Shown: piece after piece, positions 7,279 to 13,957 of the stretch
How positions within the stretch are numbered: the first letter of the stretch is position 1
How the letters are laid out: each line of letters opens with the position of its first letter
Assembly (NCBI GenBank): GCA_964555935.1
Contig: CAZKUN010000238.1
Location: 1-13,957 of the forward strand
Length of the DNA: 13,957 bases
Origin: CAZKUN01 sp964555935
Lineage (GTDB): Bacteria > Armatimonadota > Zipacnadia > Zipacnadales > VGFC01
Direction: 5' to 3'
The notes under the pieces: generated by a model
The model's input: only the letters and a program-made list of their open reading frames with translations
Database searches by the model: none
What the model was told of the DNA's origin: nothing
Program-made: the position numbers and the translations under genes

Positions 7279-8076
7279 GTGGGCTTCGAGACAGCAACAC
7301 TGCAGGATCTCTTCTCGTTGGAAGGCAAGGTCGCGCTGGTAACCGGTGGCGCGGGGCATCTCGGCAGGCCGATGAGCGAGGCGCTCGCAGAGCTGGGCGC
7401 CCGTGTCGTCGTCGCCTCACGCAACATCGACAACTGCCGGGCGGTAGCGGAAGCTCTCGGCGACGGGCACTTGGCGCTTCCCCTGGACATCTCTTCGGCG
7501 GACAGCATCCGCGCCACGGTGGCCGAGGTCATCGAGCAAATGAGCCGCGTCGACGTCCTGGTGAACAACGCCTACAGCGGCCCCATGGCGTTCCTCGATG
7601 ACGCCACGGAGGACGATTTCGCGGAGTCGCTCTGCAACGGAGTGACCTCCTACTTCGTCGCCGCACAGGCGTGTTGGCGCTTCATGCGAGAGCATGGCGG
7701 CGGGAGCATTATCAACATCGCCAGCATGTACGGAATGGTGGGAAGTTACCCCGAGGCTTACGAGGGTACGGAGTTTGGCAGCCCGCCCAACTACCACGCG
7801 GCCAAAGGCGCCGTGATACACCTCACGCGCCACCTGGCAGTGTATTGGGCCAAAGACGGCGTGCGGGTCAACGCGATCAGCCCGGGTCCCTTCCCCCGGC
7901 CGGACCAGCAGGGCGAGTTGGCCAAAATGGTGGCCCGGCTTGAGACGAAGAGCCCCATGGCACGCATGGGCAAGCCCGTGGAGATGAAGGGCGCCGCGGC
8001 CCTGTTGGCCTCGGAAGCAGGCAGCTACATAACCGGCCAGAACGTCGTGGTCGATGGCGGCTGGACGGCGTGGTAG
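7279..8076 (+). CDS. Short-chain dehydrogenase/reductase (classical SDR)
   Basis: This is a 265-residue NAD(P)-dependent oxidoreductase of classical SDR length, read from a GTG start. The Rossmann motif is VTGGAGHLG (21-29); the usual TGxxxGxG has His27 in place of the middle Gly. Asp70 (LPLDIS) should contact adenine, and NNAY (96-99) replaces the usual NNAG. The catalytic residues are Ser149 (INIASMYG), Tyr172 and Lys176 (YHAAK). Ser to Tyr spans 23 residues instead of the usual ~13, owing to an insertion rich in Tyr, Glu and Pro near the substrate pocket. It ends VVVDGGWTAW, a standard SDR C-terminus. Arg48 after the second strand hints at NADP(H), weakly. There is no signal peptide, so it is cytoplasmic. 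The nearest functional guess is a sugar or polyol dehydrogenase acting on a product of the neighbouring hydrolases; this is context inference only. It converges on the DUF6067-like gene with a 7-bp gap. Confidence 0.9.
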   Translation: MGFETATLQDLFSLEGKVALVTGGAGHLGRPMSEALAELGARVVVASRNIDNCRAVAEALGDGHLALPLDISSADSIRATVAEVIEQMSRVDVLVNNAYSGPMAFLDDATEDDFAESLCNGVTSYFVAAQACWRFMREHGGGSIINIASMYGMVGSYPEAYEGTEFGSPPNYHAAKGAVIHLTRHLAVYWAKDGVRVNAISPGPFPRPDQQGELAKMVARLETKSPMARMGKPVEMKGAAALLASEAGSYITGQNVVVDGGWTAW

Positions 8077-8083
8077 TCGCCAG

Positions 8084-10882
8084 TCAATGTAGAGAGATCA
8101 GCCGGAAGTTCTTCGCCTGGACTCTCAACCGCAGGGACGCATCGTCCAGTTCCACGGAGTGACCGTCCATGTTGTCTTGCGCGCTTGTCAGCCCAGGGAT
8201 CAGTCGGTCCAACTCCGCTCGCGGAATCGCGACAGGCGCGTCGCTCGCGGAGAGGTTGGACACCACCAGCACGGACTGCTCGGGCTGATGATAGATGGAC
8301 GCGTAGATGTCCCGCGCGTTCAGCTTCTCGTTGAACGGCCACTCCCAGTATGGAATGAAATCGACGGTCGGGCCGCGCAGTTCGTCGAGCACCCCCCAGG
8401 CGGTGTGCACCCACCAGGCCTGGATGGCTCCGCAGTAGATAGGCGTGCCATGGACCAGAGTGAGAGCCATCAACCGGCGCGTGCCGGTGGTTATCTGCTC
8501 GTTCGCCGAGACCTCCGTGGTGTCCGTGCCAGAGCCAAATTGCGGCAGGTAGACTTCGACGATGCCAAACTGGTTGGCACCGATGTAGCGAGCGCGGAAT
8601 TCAGCCGTCGTGAACATTTGCGTGTGGTCATACCCATAGGTGCCTTCGCCATCCAGTTGGGCATCGGTGAAGGAGATCGTTGCTGGGAACATGCCGGCAT
8701 GCTTCATGATGAACGGCGTCTTGCCACGCACCAAAAACTGGTTGCGGACCATGCTGAACAGTCTGCGCATGCCAAGGAATGGCGTGGTAGGGCGCGTGAC
8801 CCCGTCCTCATCCACATATCCGCATCCGTGAGAGCGATTTGAGCATTCCTCCGGGTGGGTGTTATCGAAGTACACGCCCGCAATGCCATACTCGTCGATC
8901 AGCCGGCCGATCTCATATGCCTGGTATTCGGAGGCGAATGAGTTGGCGCAGATCTTGACGGTGTAGGACGTGCCGCCGGCTGGGGGCTCCTTCGCCCACG
9001 CGTCAGTCTTGGAGGCGTAGTAGTAGCCGTTGAGGTCGCCTATCGCGAGGTGTGTGGGAGCGAGATACGGCAGCACCATGTGCCCCACGTAAGACCCCGC
9101 GCTCAGGTACCTCTTCATCAATTCCGGGCGCGCAACTTGCGGTGAGCCGCACCCGACGCTCCAGACATCCCACCACAGAAAGCCGATGTCGGGCAAGCCG
9201 CGATGCTTCAAGCTCTCCCACGCTGGACGAATCTCACCTGTCCCGCGTCCGGCCTGGACGTACCGGACACGAGCGTGCGGATCAGCCTCCAGGACAGGCG
9301 GCGCCTCCTTCTGAAGCGCCTCGATCCTCTCTATCATCGGCGTGTCGCCGGGCTCCCAGTTCCAGAAGCGGTTGAACCGCATCTTGAACCAATCATCTCT
9401 GACGGGCTTCGGTGGCATGGCCTGAATCATGAACCGCAGATTCCACGAGCCCTTCACAGTCATCGGCTGCGTGACGAAGTGCATCCGCGCGACGAGGCCT
9501 CCTGGGGTGCGTTCGAGCGCCCAGGTGACGTCGCCCTCGCCGTTGCTCCAACCCCGATCGCTCTCGGTGATCCACCCCAGGCCCTTCTCCTCGTCGCCAA
9601 TCCAGAAATACCGCGGAACGCCGCGGCTCCATTCCCAGAGCGTGCCGCGTTCCTCGACCAGTGTCCGCGGACCCCAATCGTTCTTGATCTTCTCCTTGCC
9701 GATGACGTGCCTGACCTCCACCGTCTCTCCAGCAGACGGAATGGGTCCCTCCCCAAAGCACCAACCTTGCTCGCCGAAGTCCTTGCTGTAGCGAATGTAC
9801 TTCGCGACATCCGCCGAGAAGGGGATGGACAGCGACGCGCTCGTGATATGCACTTCATCATCGGCCCGCAGATCCACGTCGTAGATCATCAGTCCGTCAT
9901 GCGCGAGGGTTCCATCAAGACTGAGGGTCCAGCCCTTGCCACGGATCGTCTGGTGCAAGGCGACCTTCTCGTCGTCGGCCCTGAGAGCGGGCTTGCTTTC
10001 AGTGGTCGCGATGGACTGTCCGTCGTCCGTCTCGATCTCGAGGAGCATCCTGTCCGCGAGTATGGGCGTGTCCAGAACTGAGATGCTGTCTGGGAACACG
10101 GATCGCCCGAAGTGAAACCGCGATGTGGTCAGCACGAAGGCGTCCTCACCGTCCCCGCGGATGGGCTCATACGGGGGGAGCACGCCATCAACCGCAACGG
10201 CCCGTCTGATCGCGCGGGTCTCTCGCTTACTCAGACCCTTGTAGTTGCTCAGCTCCCCCGACACAGCCCATTCGGGCCAGTTGGTGGTCGCAAGGAATTC
10301 GGCCTGCGGCAGGAGCAGACGGAGATTGAGTAGCCTGACGTTGATCTTGCCCGAGCTGCCATCTGACTTGCCGAAGAATACGACCCTCGGCCGGATGGTG
10401 ACTGCTTTCTCGGAAGCCACATACGTGAACGTGTAAGTCTGGCTCTCCGGCGTCAGAGCGATCCGCTCGGATAGGGGGAAGATGGTGTTCTTGTCTCGCT
10501 CGGTATACTCATACGCGCCGAAGGCGATGTCCCCTTCGCCTCCGGCCGTAAGCGTGAGCGTGTATGTCTTGCCTGGCTTGACCCCGATCGGGTATGGGCT
10601 GTAGATCCCCATGGTCTCCGCCAGCGCGCCGTGCCGCACGACCAGTTCGGAATCCGGCCGGTGTGCCACCATCTTGTGATGCGCCTCGATCTCAATGTCT
10701 CGGGGTCCCCCCACAGTCCAGCCGGCCTTCCCATCCAGGAACTCGCCGTTGAAGATCGCGTTGCGGATCGCGCCCGGCTCGACATCTTTCGCTGTGTCGC
10801 CGTAGGCCGGCGCGACCAAAGCGGCTGTGAGTGCCAGACTGAACGCGATGTAATCGGCCGTTCGTAGGCGTGCGGCTAACAT
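8084..10882 (-). CDS. Secreted DUF6067-like glycoside hydrolase with N-terminal binding domain
   Basis: The protein has 932 residues from ATG 10882, preceded by GGGGGAG six bases upstream and starting with a Sec signal peptide (MLAARLRTAD, then FSLALTAALVAPAYG, cleavage near residue 28). An in-frame ATG at 11065 would bury this signal and is rejected. Residues ~38-190 form a jelly-roll like CBM4/9 modules (FNGEFLDGKAGWTV, PGKTYTLTLTAGGEGD). A large beta-sandwich (~230-510) precedes a TIM-barrel-like domain (~520-830) with IGFLWWDVWSVGCG and IAGVYFDNTHPEE (Asp673), followed by a Cys-containing SHGCGYVDEDG loop; this layout matches DUF6067-type proteins. A C-terminal beta domain (~855-932, SVLVVSNLSASDAPVAI) resembles those of alpha-amylase-clan enzymes. 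Asp673 is a candidate catalytic residue by position after a barrel strand. The substrate is not established for this family as far as I know. It is divergent from the sialidase gene. Confidence 0.75.
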   Translation of the reverse strand: MLAARLRTADYIAFSLALTAALVAPAYGDTAKDVEPGAIRNAIFNGEFLDGKAGWTVGGPRDIEIEAHHKMVAHRPDSELVVRHGALAETMGIYSPYPIGVKPGKTYTLTLTAGGEGDIAFGAYEYTERDKNTIFPLSERIALTPESQTYTFTYVASEKAVTIRPRVVFFGKSDGSSGKINVRLLNLRLLLPQAEFLATTNWPEWAVSGELSNYKGLSKRETRAIRRAVAVDGVLPPYEPIRGDGEDAFVLTTSRFHFGRSVFPDSISVLDTPILADRMLLEIETDDGQSIATTESKPALRADDEKVALHQTIRGKGWTLSLDGTLAHDGLMIYDVDLRADDEVHITSASLSIPFSADVAKYIRYSKDFGEQGWCFGEGPIPSAGETVEVRHVIGKEKIKNDWGPRTLVEERGTLWEWSRGVPRYFWIGDEEKGLGWITESDRGWSNGEGDVTWALERTPGGLVARMHFVTQPMTVKGSWNLRFMIQAMPPKPVRDDWFKMRFNRFWNWEPGDTPMIERIEALQKEAPPVLEADPHARVRYVQAGRGTGEIRPAWESLKHRGLPDIGFLWWDVWSVGCGSPQVARPELMKRYLSAGSYVGHMVLPYLAPTHLAIGDLNGYYYASKTDAWAKEPPAGGTSYTVKICANSFASEYQAYEIGRLIDEYGIAGVYFDNTHPEECSNRSHGCGYVDEDGVTRPTTPFLGMRRLFSMVRNQFLVRGKTPFIMKHAGMFPATISFTDAQLDGEGTYGYDHTQMFTTAEFRARYIGANQFGIVEVYLPQFGSGTDTTEVSANEQITTGTRRLMALTLVHGTPIYCGAIQAWWVHTAWGVLDELRGPTVDFIPYWEWPFNEKLNARDIYASIYHQPEQSVLVVSNLSASDAPVAIPRAELDRLIPGLTSAQDNMDGHSVELDDASLRLRVQAKNFRLISLH

Positions 10883-10888
10883 AGCAGG

Positions 10889-10895
10889 CTCCCCC
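10889..10895 (-). promoter_or_regulatory. Ribosome binding site for the DUF6067-like gene
   Basis: On the minus strand this reads GGGGGAG, six bases before ATG 10882. It supports the start that places the signal peptide at the N-terminus. Confidence 0.65.
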
Positions 10896-10943
10896 ACTCC
10901 GTCGGCTTGTTGCGCGTCGTGGCGCGCCAGGCTGATCCGAACC

Positions 10944-10955
10944 GTCAGCGCTGAC
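10944..10955. repeat. Perfect 12-bp palindrome, candidate operator
   Basis: GTCAGCGCTGAC is identical on both strands. It lies 61 bp upstream of the DUF6067-like start and 154 bp upstream of the sialidase start, suited to controlling the former. Short perfect palindromes without a spacer are common binding-site shapes for dimeric repressors. Confidence 0.45.
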
Positions 10956-11061
10956 TTCCGGGGCTCGTGGCCGGAGTCCTCGTTGACAGGAGGACCGTCG
11001 CACGAAAGAGCGAAGCCAAGGGCAAGCTGGAGCATGGGGATCCTGCTCCGACGGAAGACCA

Positions 11062-11078
11062 TCACGGGCCCGGCGTGA
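11062..11078. repeat. Inverted repeat next to the sialidase start
   Basis: TCACG (11062-11066) and CGTGA (11074-11078) are separated by seven bases and end 31 bp before ATG 11110, so a protein bound here would block the sialidase promoter or leader. A further CGTG-N4-CACG repeat follows at 11083-11094. Confidence 0.35.
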
Positions 11079-11101
11079 GCAACGTGTCATCACGCGTCTT
11101 C

Positions 11102-11107
11102 GGGAGG
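11102..11107 (+). promoter_or_regulatory. Ribosome binding site that leaves the sialidase start ambiguous
   Basis: GGGAGG ends only two bases before ATG 11110 but eleven before the in-frame ATG 11119. Normal spacing is 5-10, so translation may begin at 11119, shortening the protein by three residues. Confidence 0.6.
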
Positions 11108-11109
11108 CT

Positions 11110-12123
11110 ATGGCCAGGATGAACTACACTGATCTGTTCGTCGCTGGAACGGCGGGCTACCACGCTTACCGAATCCCCGCGATCGTAGCGTCGGGAGCCG
11201 GAACGCTTCTCGCGTTCTGCGAGGGTCGCAGGAACAGCCTGGCGGATGACGGCGACATCGATCTGCTGCTGCGGCGAAGCCTCGACGGCGGCGAGACGTG
11301 GGGACCCACGGAAACCGTCTACAACGACGGGCCGGACACGATCGGCAATCCGTGCCCCGTTATCGACGAAGTGAGCGGGGACATCTGTCTGACCTTCTGC
11401 CGCAACAACAATCGCGTCTACGTGACCCGAAGCGCCGATGACGGCCGCAGTTGGGCCGAGCCGGCGGACATCACCGACCGCGTCAAACTGCCTGAGTGGG
11501 GGCTCATCGGGACTGGCCCCGGCCACGGAATACAGCTCAAGAGCGGAAGACTGCTTGTCCCGTGCTGGGCCCACCCACCCGGGTACGCCTTCCCGGGCAG
11601 GACGCTGTGCATCCACAGTGACGACGGCGGGAGCACTTGGAATCGCGGTGAATGCGTGCCCGGCGTCGACTGGGGGGACGAAGCGCAAGCCGTTGAGTTG
11701 CCGGATGGGAGCATCTACCTGAACATCCGGGCCAAGAAGGACAAGCCCTTCCGGGCCCACGCGTGGAGTCACGATGGGGGCCAGTCGTGGTCCGAGGTTG
11801 GGTGGCACGAGGATATCCCCGAGCCATATTCCTGTCAGGGCAGCGTGCTGGGGCTCATCGACGCCCACCACAGCATGGGTATCCGCGGCCTCGTCTGCAA
11901 TCCGGCCGGGCCGGCGCGCGAGCAGTTGACGATACGCGCGAGCGATGATGGGTGCCGGACTTGGTCGAGGGGCAAGGTCGTGTGGCACGGCCCGGCTGCC
12001 TACTCGGACATGTGCGTTCTGCCCGACGGGACAGTCTGCTGCCTGTTCGAGCGAGGGCAAGAGCAGCCCTACGAGGCCATCTCGCTCTCTCGTTTCGATA
12101 CTGCATGGGCCGCTCACGGGTAA
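11110..12123 (+). CDS. GH33-type sialidase (BNR-repeat exo-alpha-sialidase family)
   Basis: The protein has 337 residues, about the size of a bare six-bladed sialidase propeller. Visible motifs: YRIP with the first carboxylate-binding Arg21; LADDGDIDLLLRRS with the candidate acid/base Asp46 or Asp47; Asp-boxes SLDGGETW, SADDGRSW, SDDGGSTW, SHDGGQSW and SDDGCRTW at ~57-64, 108-115, 170-177, 220-227 and 278-285; AVELPDG with Glu196, the residue that normally activates the nucleophile; Arg207 and Arg270 as candidates for the other two Arg of the triad; GPAAYSDM with nucleophile Tyr298; and LFERG (312-316). The full catalytic set appears present. Release of terminal sialic acid is the family expectation, though some propeller proteins of this type act on other sugars. 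No signal peptide is visible, so it is probably cytoplasmic and would act on imported oligosaccharides. It converges on the second DUF4091 gene (32-bp gap). Confidence 0.85.
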   Translation: MARMNYTDLFVAGTAGYHAYRIPAIVASGAGTLLAFCEGRRNSLADDGDIDLLLRRSLDGGETWGPTETVYNDGPDTIGNPCPVIDEVSGDICLTFCRNNNRVYVTRSADDGRSWAEPADITDRVKLPEWGLIGTGPGHGIQLKSGRLLVPCWAHPPGYAFPGRTLCIHSDDGGSTWNRGECVPGVDWGDEAQAVELPDGSIYLNIRAKKDKPFRAHAWSHDGGQSWSEVGWHEDIPEPYSCQGSVLGLIDAHHSMGIRGLVCNPAGPAREQLTIRASDDGCRTWSRGKVVWHGPAAYSDMCVLPDGTVCCLFERGQEQPYEAISLSRFDTAWAAHG

Positions 12124-12155
12124 GTCCGGATCGCCGCGAACAGACGCCCAACGCC

Positions 12156-13957
12156 TCACTGGAGTTCAAGGATGGCCCGGGTCAGTTCTCTGCGGGCCCG
12201 GTCATAGCGGTTAGGGTCGTCCGCTGCCGTCAGCACGGCATTCACGGCTTCCTCCAGTACGGTCGTCGCGTCCTCATGGGCCGAGCCTTCCCCGCCAGCC
12301 ACATTGCCGGACACTAATTGCCGGAGCTGATGTAGATACTCGAAGTCCTCCGCGCCCTCGCGGAATGCCTCCCAGCGGCGGGAGGGGATGATCGGCTCGG
12401 CTCGGGTGACCCCTGGCGGAGCTTTGCTGGCGAAATAGACGACTCCGTACTTAAGACCGCCCTCATACGCGTCCCAACCGCCGCCGTCGGCATAGGTCCA
12501 GAACCCCGTGCCCGTCCCGCCTCGCCGGAACGTCTCCCAAGCCAGGTCCCGGTAGTATGTGTCAGGCGCCATCAGCCGGCCCGGGCCCTTGCAGGCGTAG
12601 GTCCACAAGCTCAGCGGGTGCTCCCGCCTGCTCTCGGCCAACGCGGCCTCCTGGAGCGATGTGTCTGTGCCCTCGGCGAGGGTGGAGATATTGAGGCACG
12701 CGATGTCCACGTACGGGGATAGACGCGTGATCATCTCCGGCTCGACGCTCGGCTGGTTGACCTGATTCCAGAAGACCTGGAAGCGGGGATCGGCCTCCTT
12801 GATCAGCCTTGCGAGCAGGATCATGCGCTCTGAGGTCTCTTCATCAAGCGGATAGAAGACGAACTCCTCAGGACCGATGCCGACTGCCTCGAGGTGCGCC
12901 GCCCACGCCCGAATGAACTGCCTGAACATCTCCGCGCCGTTGGCGCTCGCCAGATCCAGACCCCAGAAACTCGGGTTCCCACCCCAGAAGACGCCATGCA
13001 TCCGCGGTTGGCTGTCGCACCGGGCCAGCGCTGCGTCCAGCGGACCAAAGTCAACGGACTCCAGCCGGGCGCGCTCGACGTCGAAGGTGGGTACGGGCAA
13101 CGCAACCGGATGCAGCATGAACGTGTTGACGCCATGGGCGCGCAGATCCGCCGCAGCCTCCGGCGGCTGGTTCCAGCCCGTCAACTGCTCCCAGTTATAC
13201 GCAGCCAGAGCGCGCCCGTCCGCGGGCGGCATCCTCAGCGGCGCAATGGTCAGGCTGAGAGGCGACTTCAGCAGCACATCTCCGGGCGCCGCCTCCACGC
13301 GGACCTCCGCGCGGTAGTCGCCGGCCGGCAGGTCGCGGGCGTGGATGGTCAGCCACAGCAACCCGTACTCCCCCGGGCCAATCTCGACTTCTCCATCTTG
13401 TCCGTCACCCAGCAGCGGAAGAGCGTCCATTACGCGATGGCCCAAGCGACACGGCACCGCCACGCCATTCCGGCGCCAGAGCCTGTCCTTCCACGAGTGC
13501 TCGCGCCCGGCGGCGTCCGTCAGGGCGGAGATACTCATCGACAGACGGACCGGGGCGTCAGTCAGGTTCGTGGCCGCCCACGCGGCGGTCTCGTACTCGT
13601 CCTGCCACATCGTGAGATCAAGGTCGGCCGGCAAGCCTCCGTCGATCAGTGGAAGCGTATCGCCCCGGTAGTCGCCCCAGGGATACGCTCGCTGCACGTG
13701 CACTCGGGCGCCGTGCGAGGCCCGCGCCGCTTCGGCGCGAAGCCTGGTGTATGCGCGACGCAGCGTTTCCACCTCGTCGCCATCGGACACATCCACTCGG
13801 GCGACGCGGGCGTCGATCAACTCCAACTGTGTAGCAATGGCCGCCGGAATCTCCGCTTGCTCGGGCGCGACCAGGACCGCGATCTGACGCCGGAAGCCGG
13901 GCCACACGCCGGCCACCCACCGAGCCGTCAAGCACCTCTTGATCAGCGCTTCCAGGT
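12156..13957 (-). CDS. DUF4091 (GH123-like) glycoside hydrolase, second copy (5' end missing)
   Basis: The frame has no stop up to the right edge. A TTG at 13931 is a possible start, but the codons before it (LEALIKRC) read on sensibly into the protein, so I treat it as 5'-truncated; any signal peptide lies outside. Numbered from 13931, it has a beta-sandwich (~95-240; WAATNLTDAPVRLSMSI, GEYGLLWLTIHARDLPAGDY), a TIM barrel (~245-530) with FVFYPLDEET and the Asp363-Glu364 pair expected of GH123-like catalysis, and the closing DUF4091 signature IIPSRRWEAFREGAEDFEYL. It shares this layout and signature with the gene at 4640-7051, but the barrel loops differ greatly, so the two are old paralogues, probably with different specificities. 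N-acetylhexosaminidase activity is plausible by analogy only. Confidence 0.85.
   Translation of the reverse strand, partial: LEALIKRCLTARWVAGVWPGFRRQIAVLVAPEQAEIPAAIATQLELIDARVARVDVSDGDEVETLRRAYTRLRAEAARASHGARVHVQRAYPWGDYRGDTLPLIDGGLPADLDLTMWQDEYETAAWAATNLTDAPVRLSMSISALTDAAGREHSWKDRLWRRNGVAVPCRLGHRVMDALPLLGDGQDGEVEIGPGEYGLLWLTIHARDLPAGDYRAEVRVEAAPGDVLLKSPLSLTIAPLRMPPADGRALAAYNWEQLTGWNQPPEAAADLRAHGVNTFMLHPVALPVPTFDVERARLESVDFGPLDAALARCDSQPRMHGVFWGGNPSFWGLDLASANGAEMFRQFIRAWAAHLEAVGIGPEEFVFYPLDEETSERMILLARLIKEADPRFQVFWNQVNQPSVEPEMITRLSPYVDIACLNISTLAEGTDTSLQEAALAESRREHPLSLWTYACKGPGRLMAPDTYYRDLAWETFRRGGTGTGFWTYADGGGWDAYEGGLKYGVVYFASKAPPGVTRAEPIIPSRRWEAFREGAEDFEYLHQLRQLVSGNVAGGEGSAHEDATTVLEEAVNAVLTAADDPNRYDRARRELTRAILELQ

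Larger units (their letters stand above)
10883..11109. promoter_or_regulatory. Divergent intergenic region between DUF6067-like and sialidase genes
   Basis: These 227 bp lie between two outward-reading genes. They contain a perfect 12-bp palindrome (10944-10955), an inverted repeat GGAGCA-N9-TGCTCC (11029-11049), and TCACG-N7-CGTGA (11062-11078) just before the sialidase start. TTGACA at 10983-10988 matches a -35 hexamer toward the sialidase, but no good -10 follows at the right distance. Confidence 0.55.

Noticed and set aside
7052..7420. N-terminal extension of the DUF4091 protein starting at 7420
   Set aside because: It overlaps the SDR coding region, is Arg/Pro-rich low-complexity sequence, and would bury the signal peptide that begins at 7051.
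10983..10988. TTGACA as a -35 box for the sialidase
   Set aside because: The hexamer 17 bp downstream (AAGAGC) is a poor -10, so a promoter cannot be claimed.
10883..11065. N-terminal extension of the DUF6067-like protein, with a Cys after a hydrophobic stretch resembling a lipobox
   Set aside because: The residues before the Cys (A-L-S) do not fit a lipobox well, and a second, better signal peptide with its own ribosome binding site starts at 10882.
11062..12159. Open frame of 365 codons antisense to the sialidase
   Set aside because: The sense strand carries the full sialidase motif set; the antisense product shows no recognisable fold and no ribosome binding site of note.

Overview
The window is GC-rich, gene-dense bacterial DNA with about 90% coding sequence. 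It holds a saccharolytic locus: three large predicted glycoside hydrolases plus a fourth cut by the right edge, a GH33-type sialidase, a short-chain dehydrogenase, and two metallophosphoesterases, one of them cut by the left edge. No rRNA, tRNA, CRISPR array, transposase or integrase was seen. The family mix (DUF4091/GH123-like, DUF6067-like, a Tat-exported GH-A enzyme, a LamG-like phosphoesterase) is the kind found in Planctomycetota, Armatimonadota, Hydrogenedentota, Lentisphaerota and related uncultured groups. That placement is inference from gene content only; nothing here fixes the phylum.

Layout, left to right: (1) the 3' part of a phosphoesterase with a C-terminal lectin-like domain, + strand, ending at 874; (2) a short + strand remnant at about 885-1047 encoding the beginning of a carbohydrate-active domain, without a start codon and cut off; (3) a - strand purple-acid-phosphatase-like protein with a C-terminal carbohydrate-binding-like domain, 1048-2664; (4) a + strand Tat-exported GH5-like hydrolase, 2938-4629; (5) a - strand secreted F5/8C + DUF4091 (GH123-like) hydrolase, 4640-7051; (6) a + strand SDR oxidoreductase, 7279-8076; (7) a - strand secreted DUF6067-like hydrolase, 8084-10882; (8) a + strand sialidase, 11110-12123; (9) a - strand second DUF4091 hydrolase running off the right edge.

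Every intact gene is on the opposite strand from its neighbour. There is therefore no polycistronic operon. Instead there are three divergent pairs (phosphoesterase/GH5-like, DUF4091/SDR, DUF6067/sialidase), each separated by 227-273 bp that must carry back-to-back promoters, and convergent pairs whose stop codons are only 7-32 bp apart. All three divergent regions contain inverted repeats that could be operators.

A working model (inference) is that the exported DUF4091, DUF6067 and GH5-like enzymes trim a complex, possibly sialylated and N-acetylhexosamine-containing glycan. The sialidase, which has no visible signal peptide, would act on imported fragments, and the SDR would oxidise or reduce a released sugar. 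The phosphoesterases may act on phosphorylated or otherwise decorated substrates, but both depart from the classical metal-binding motif.
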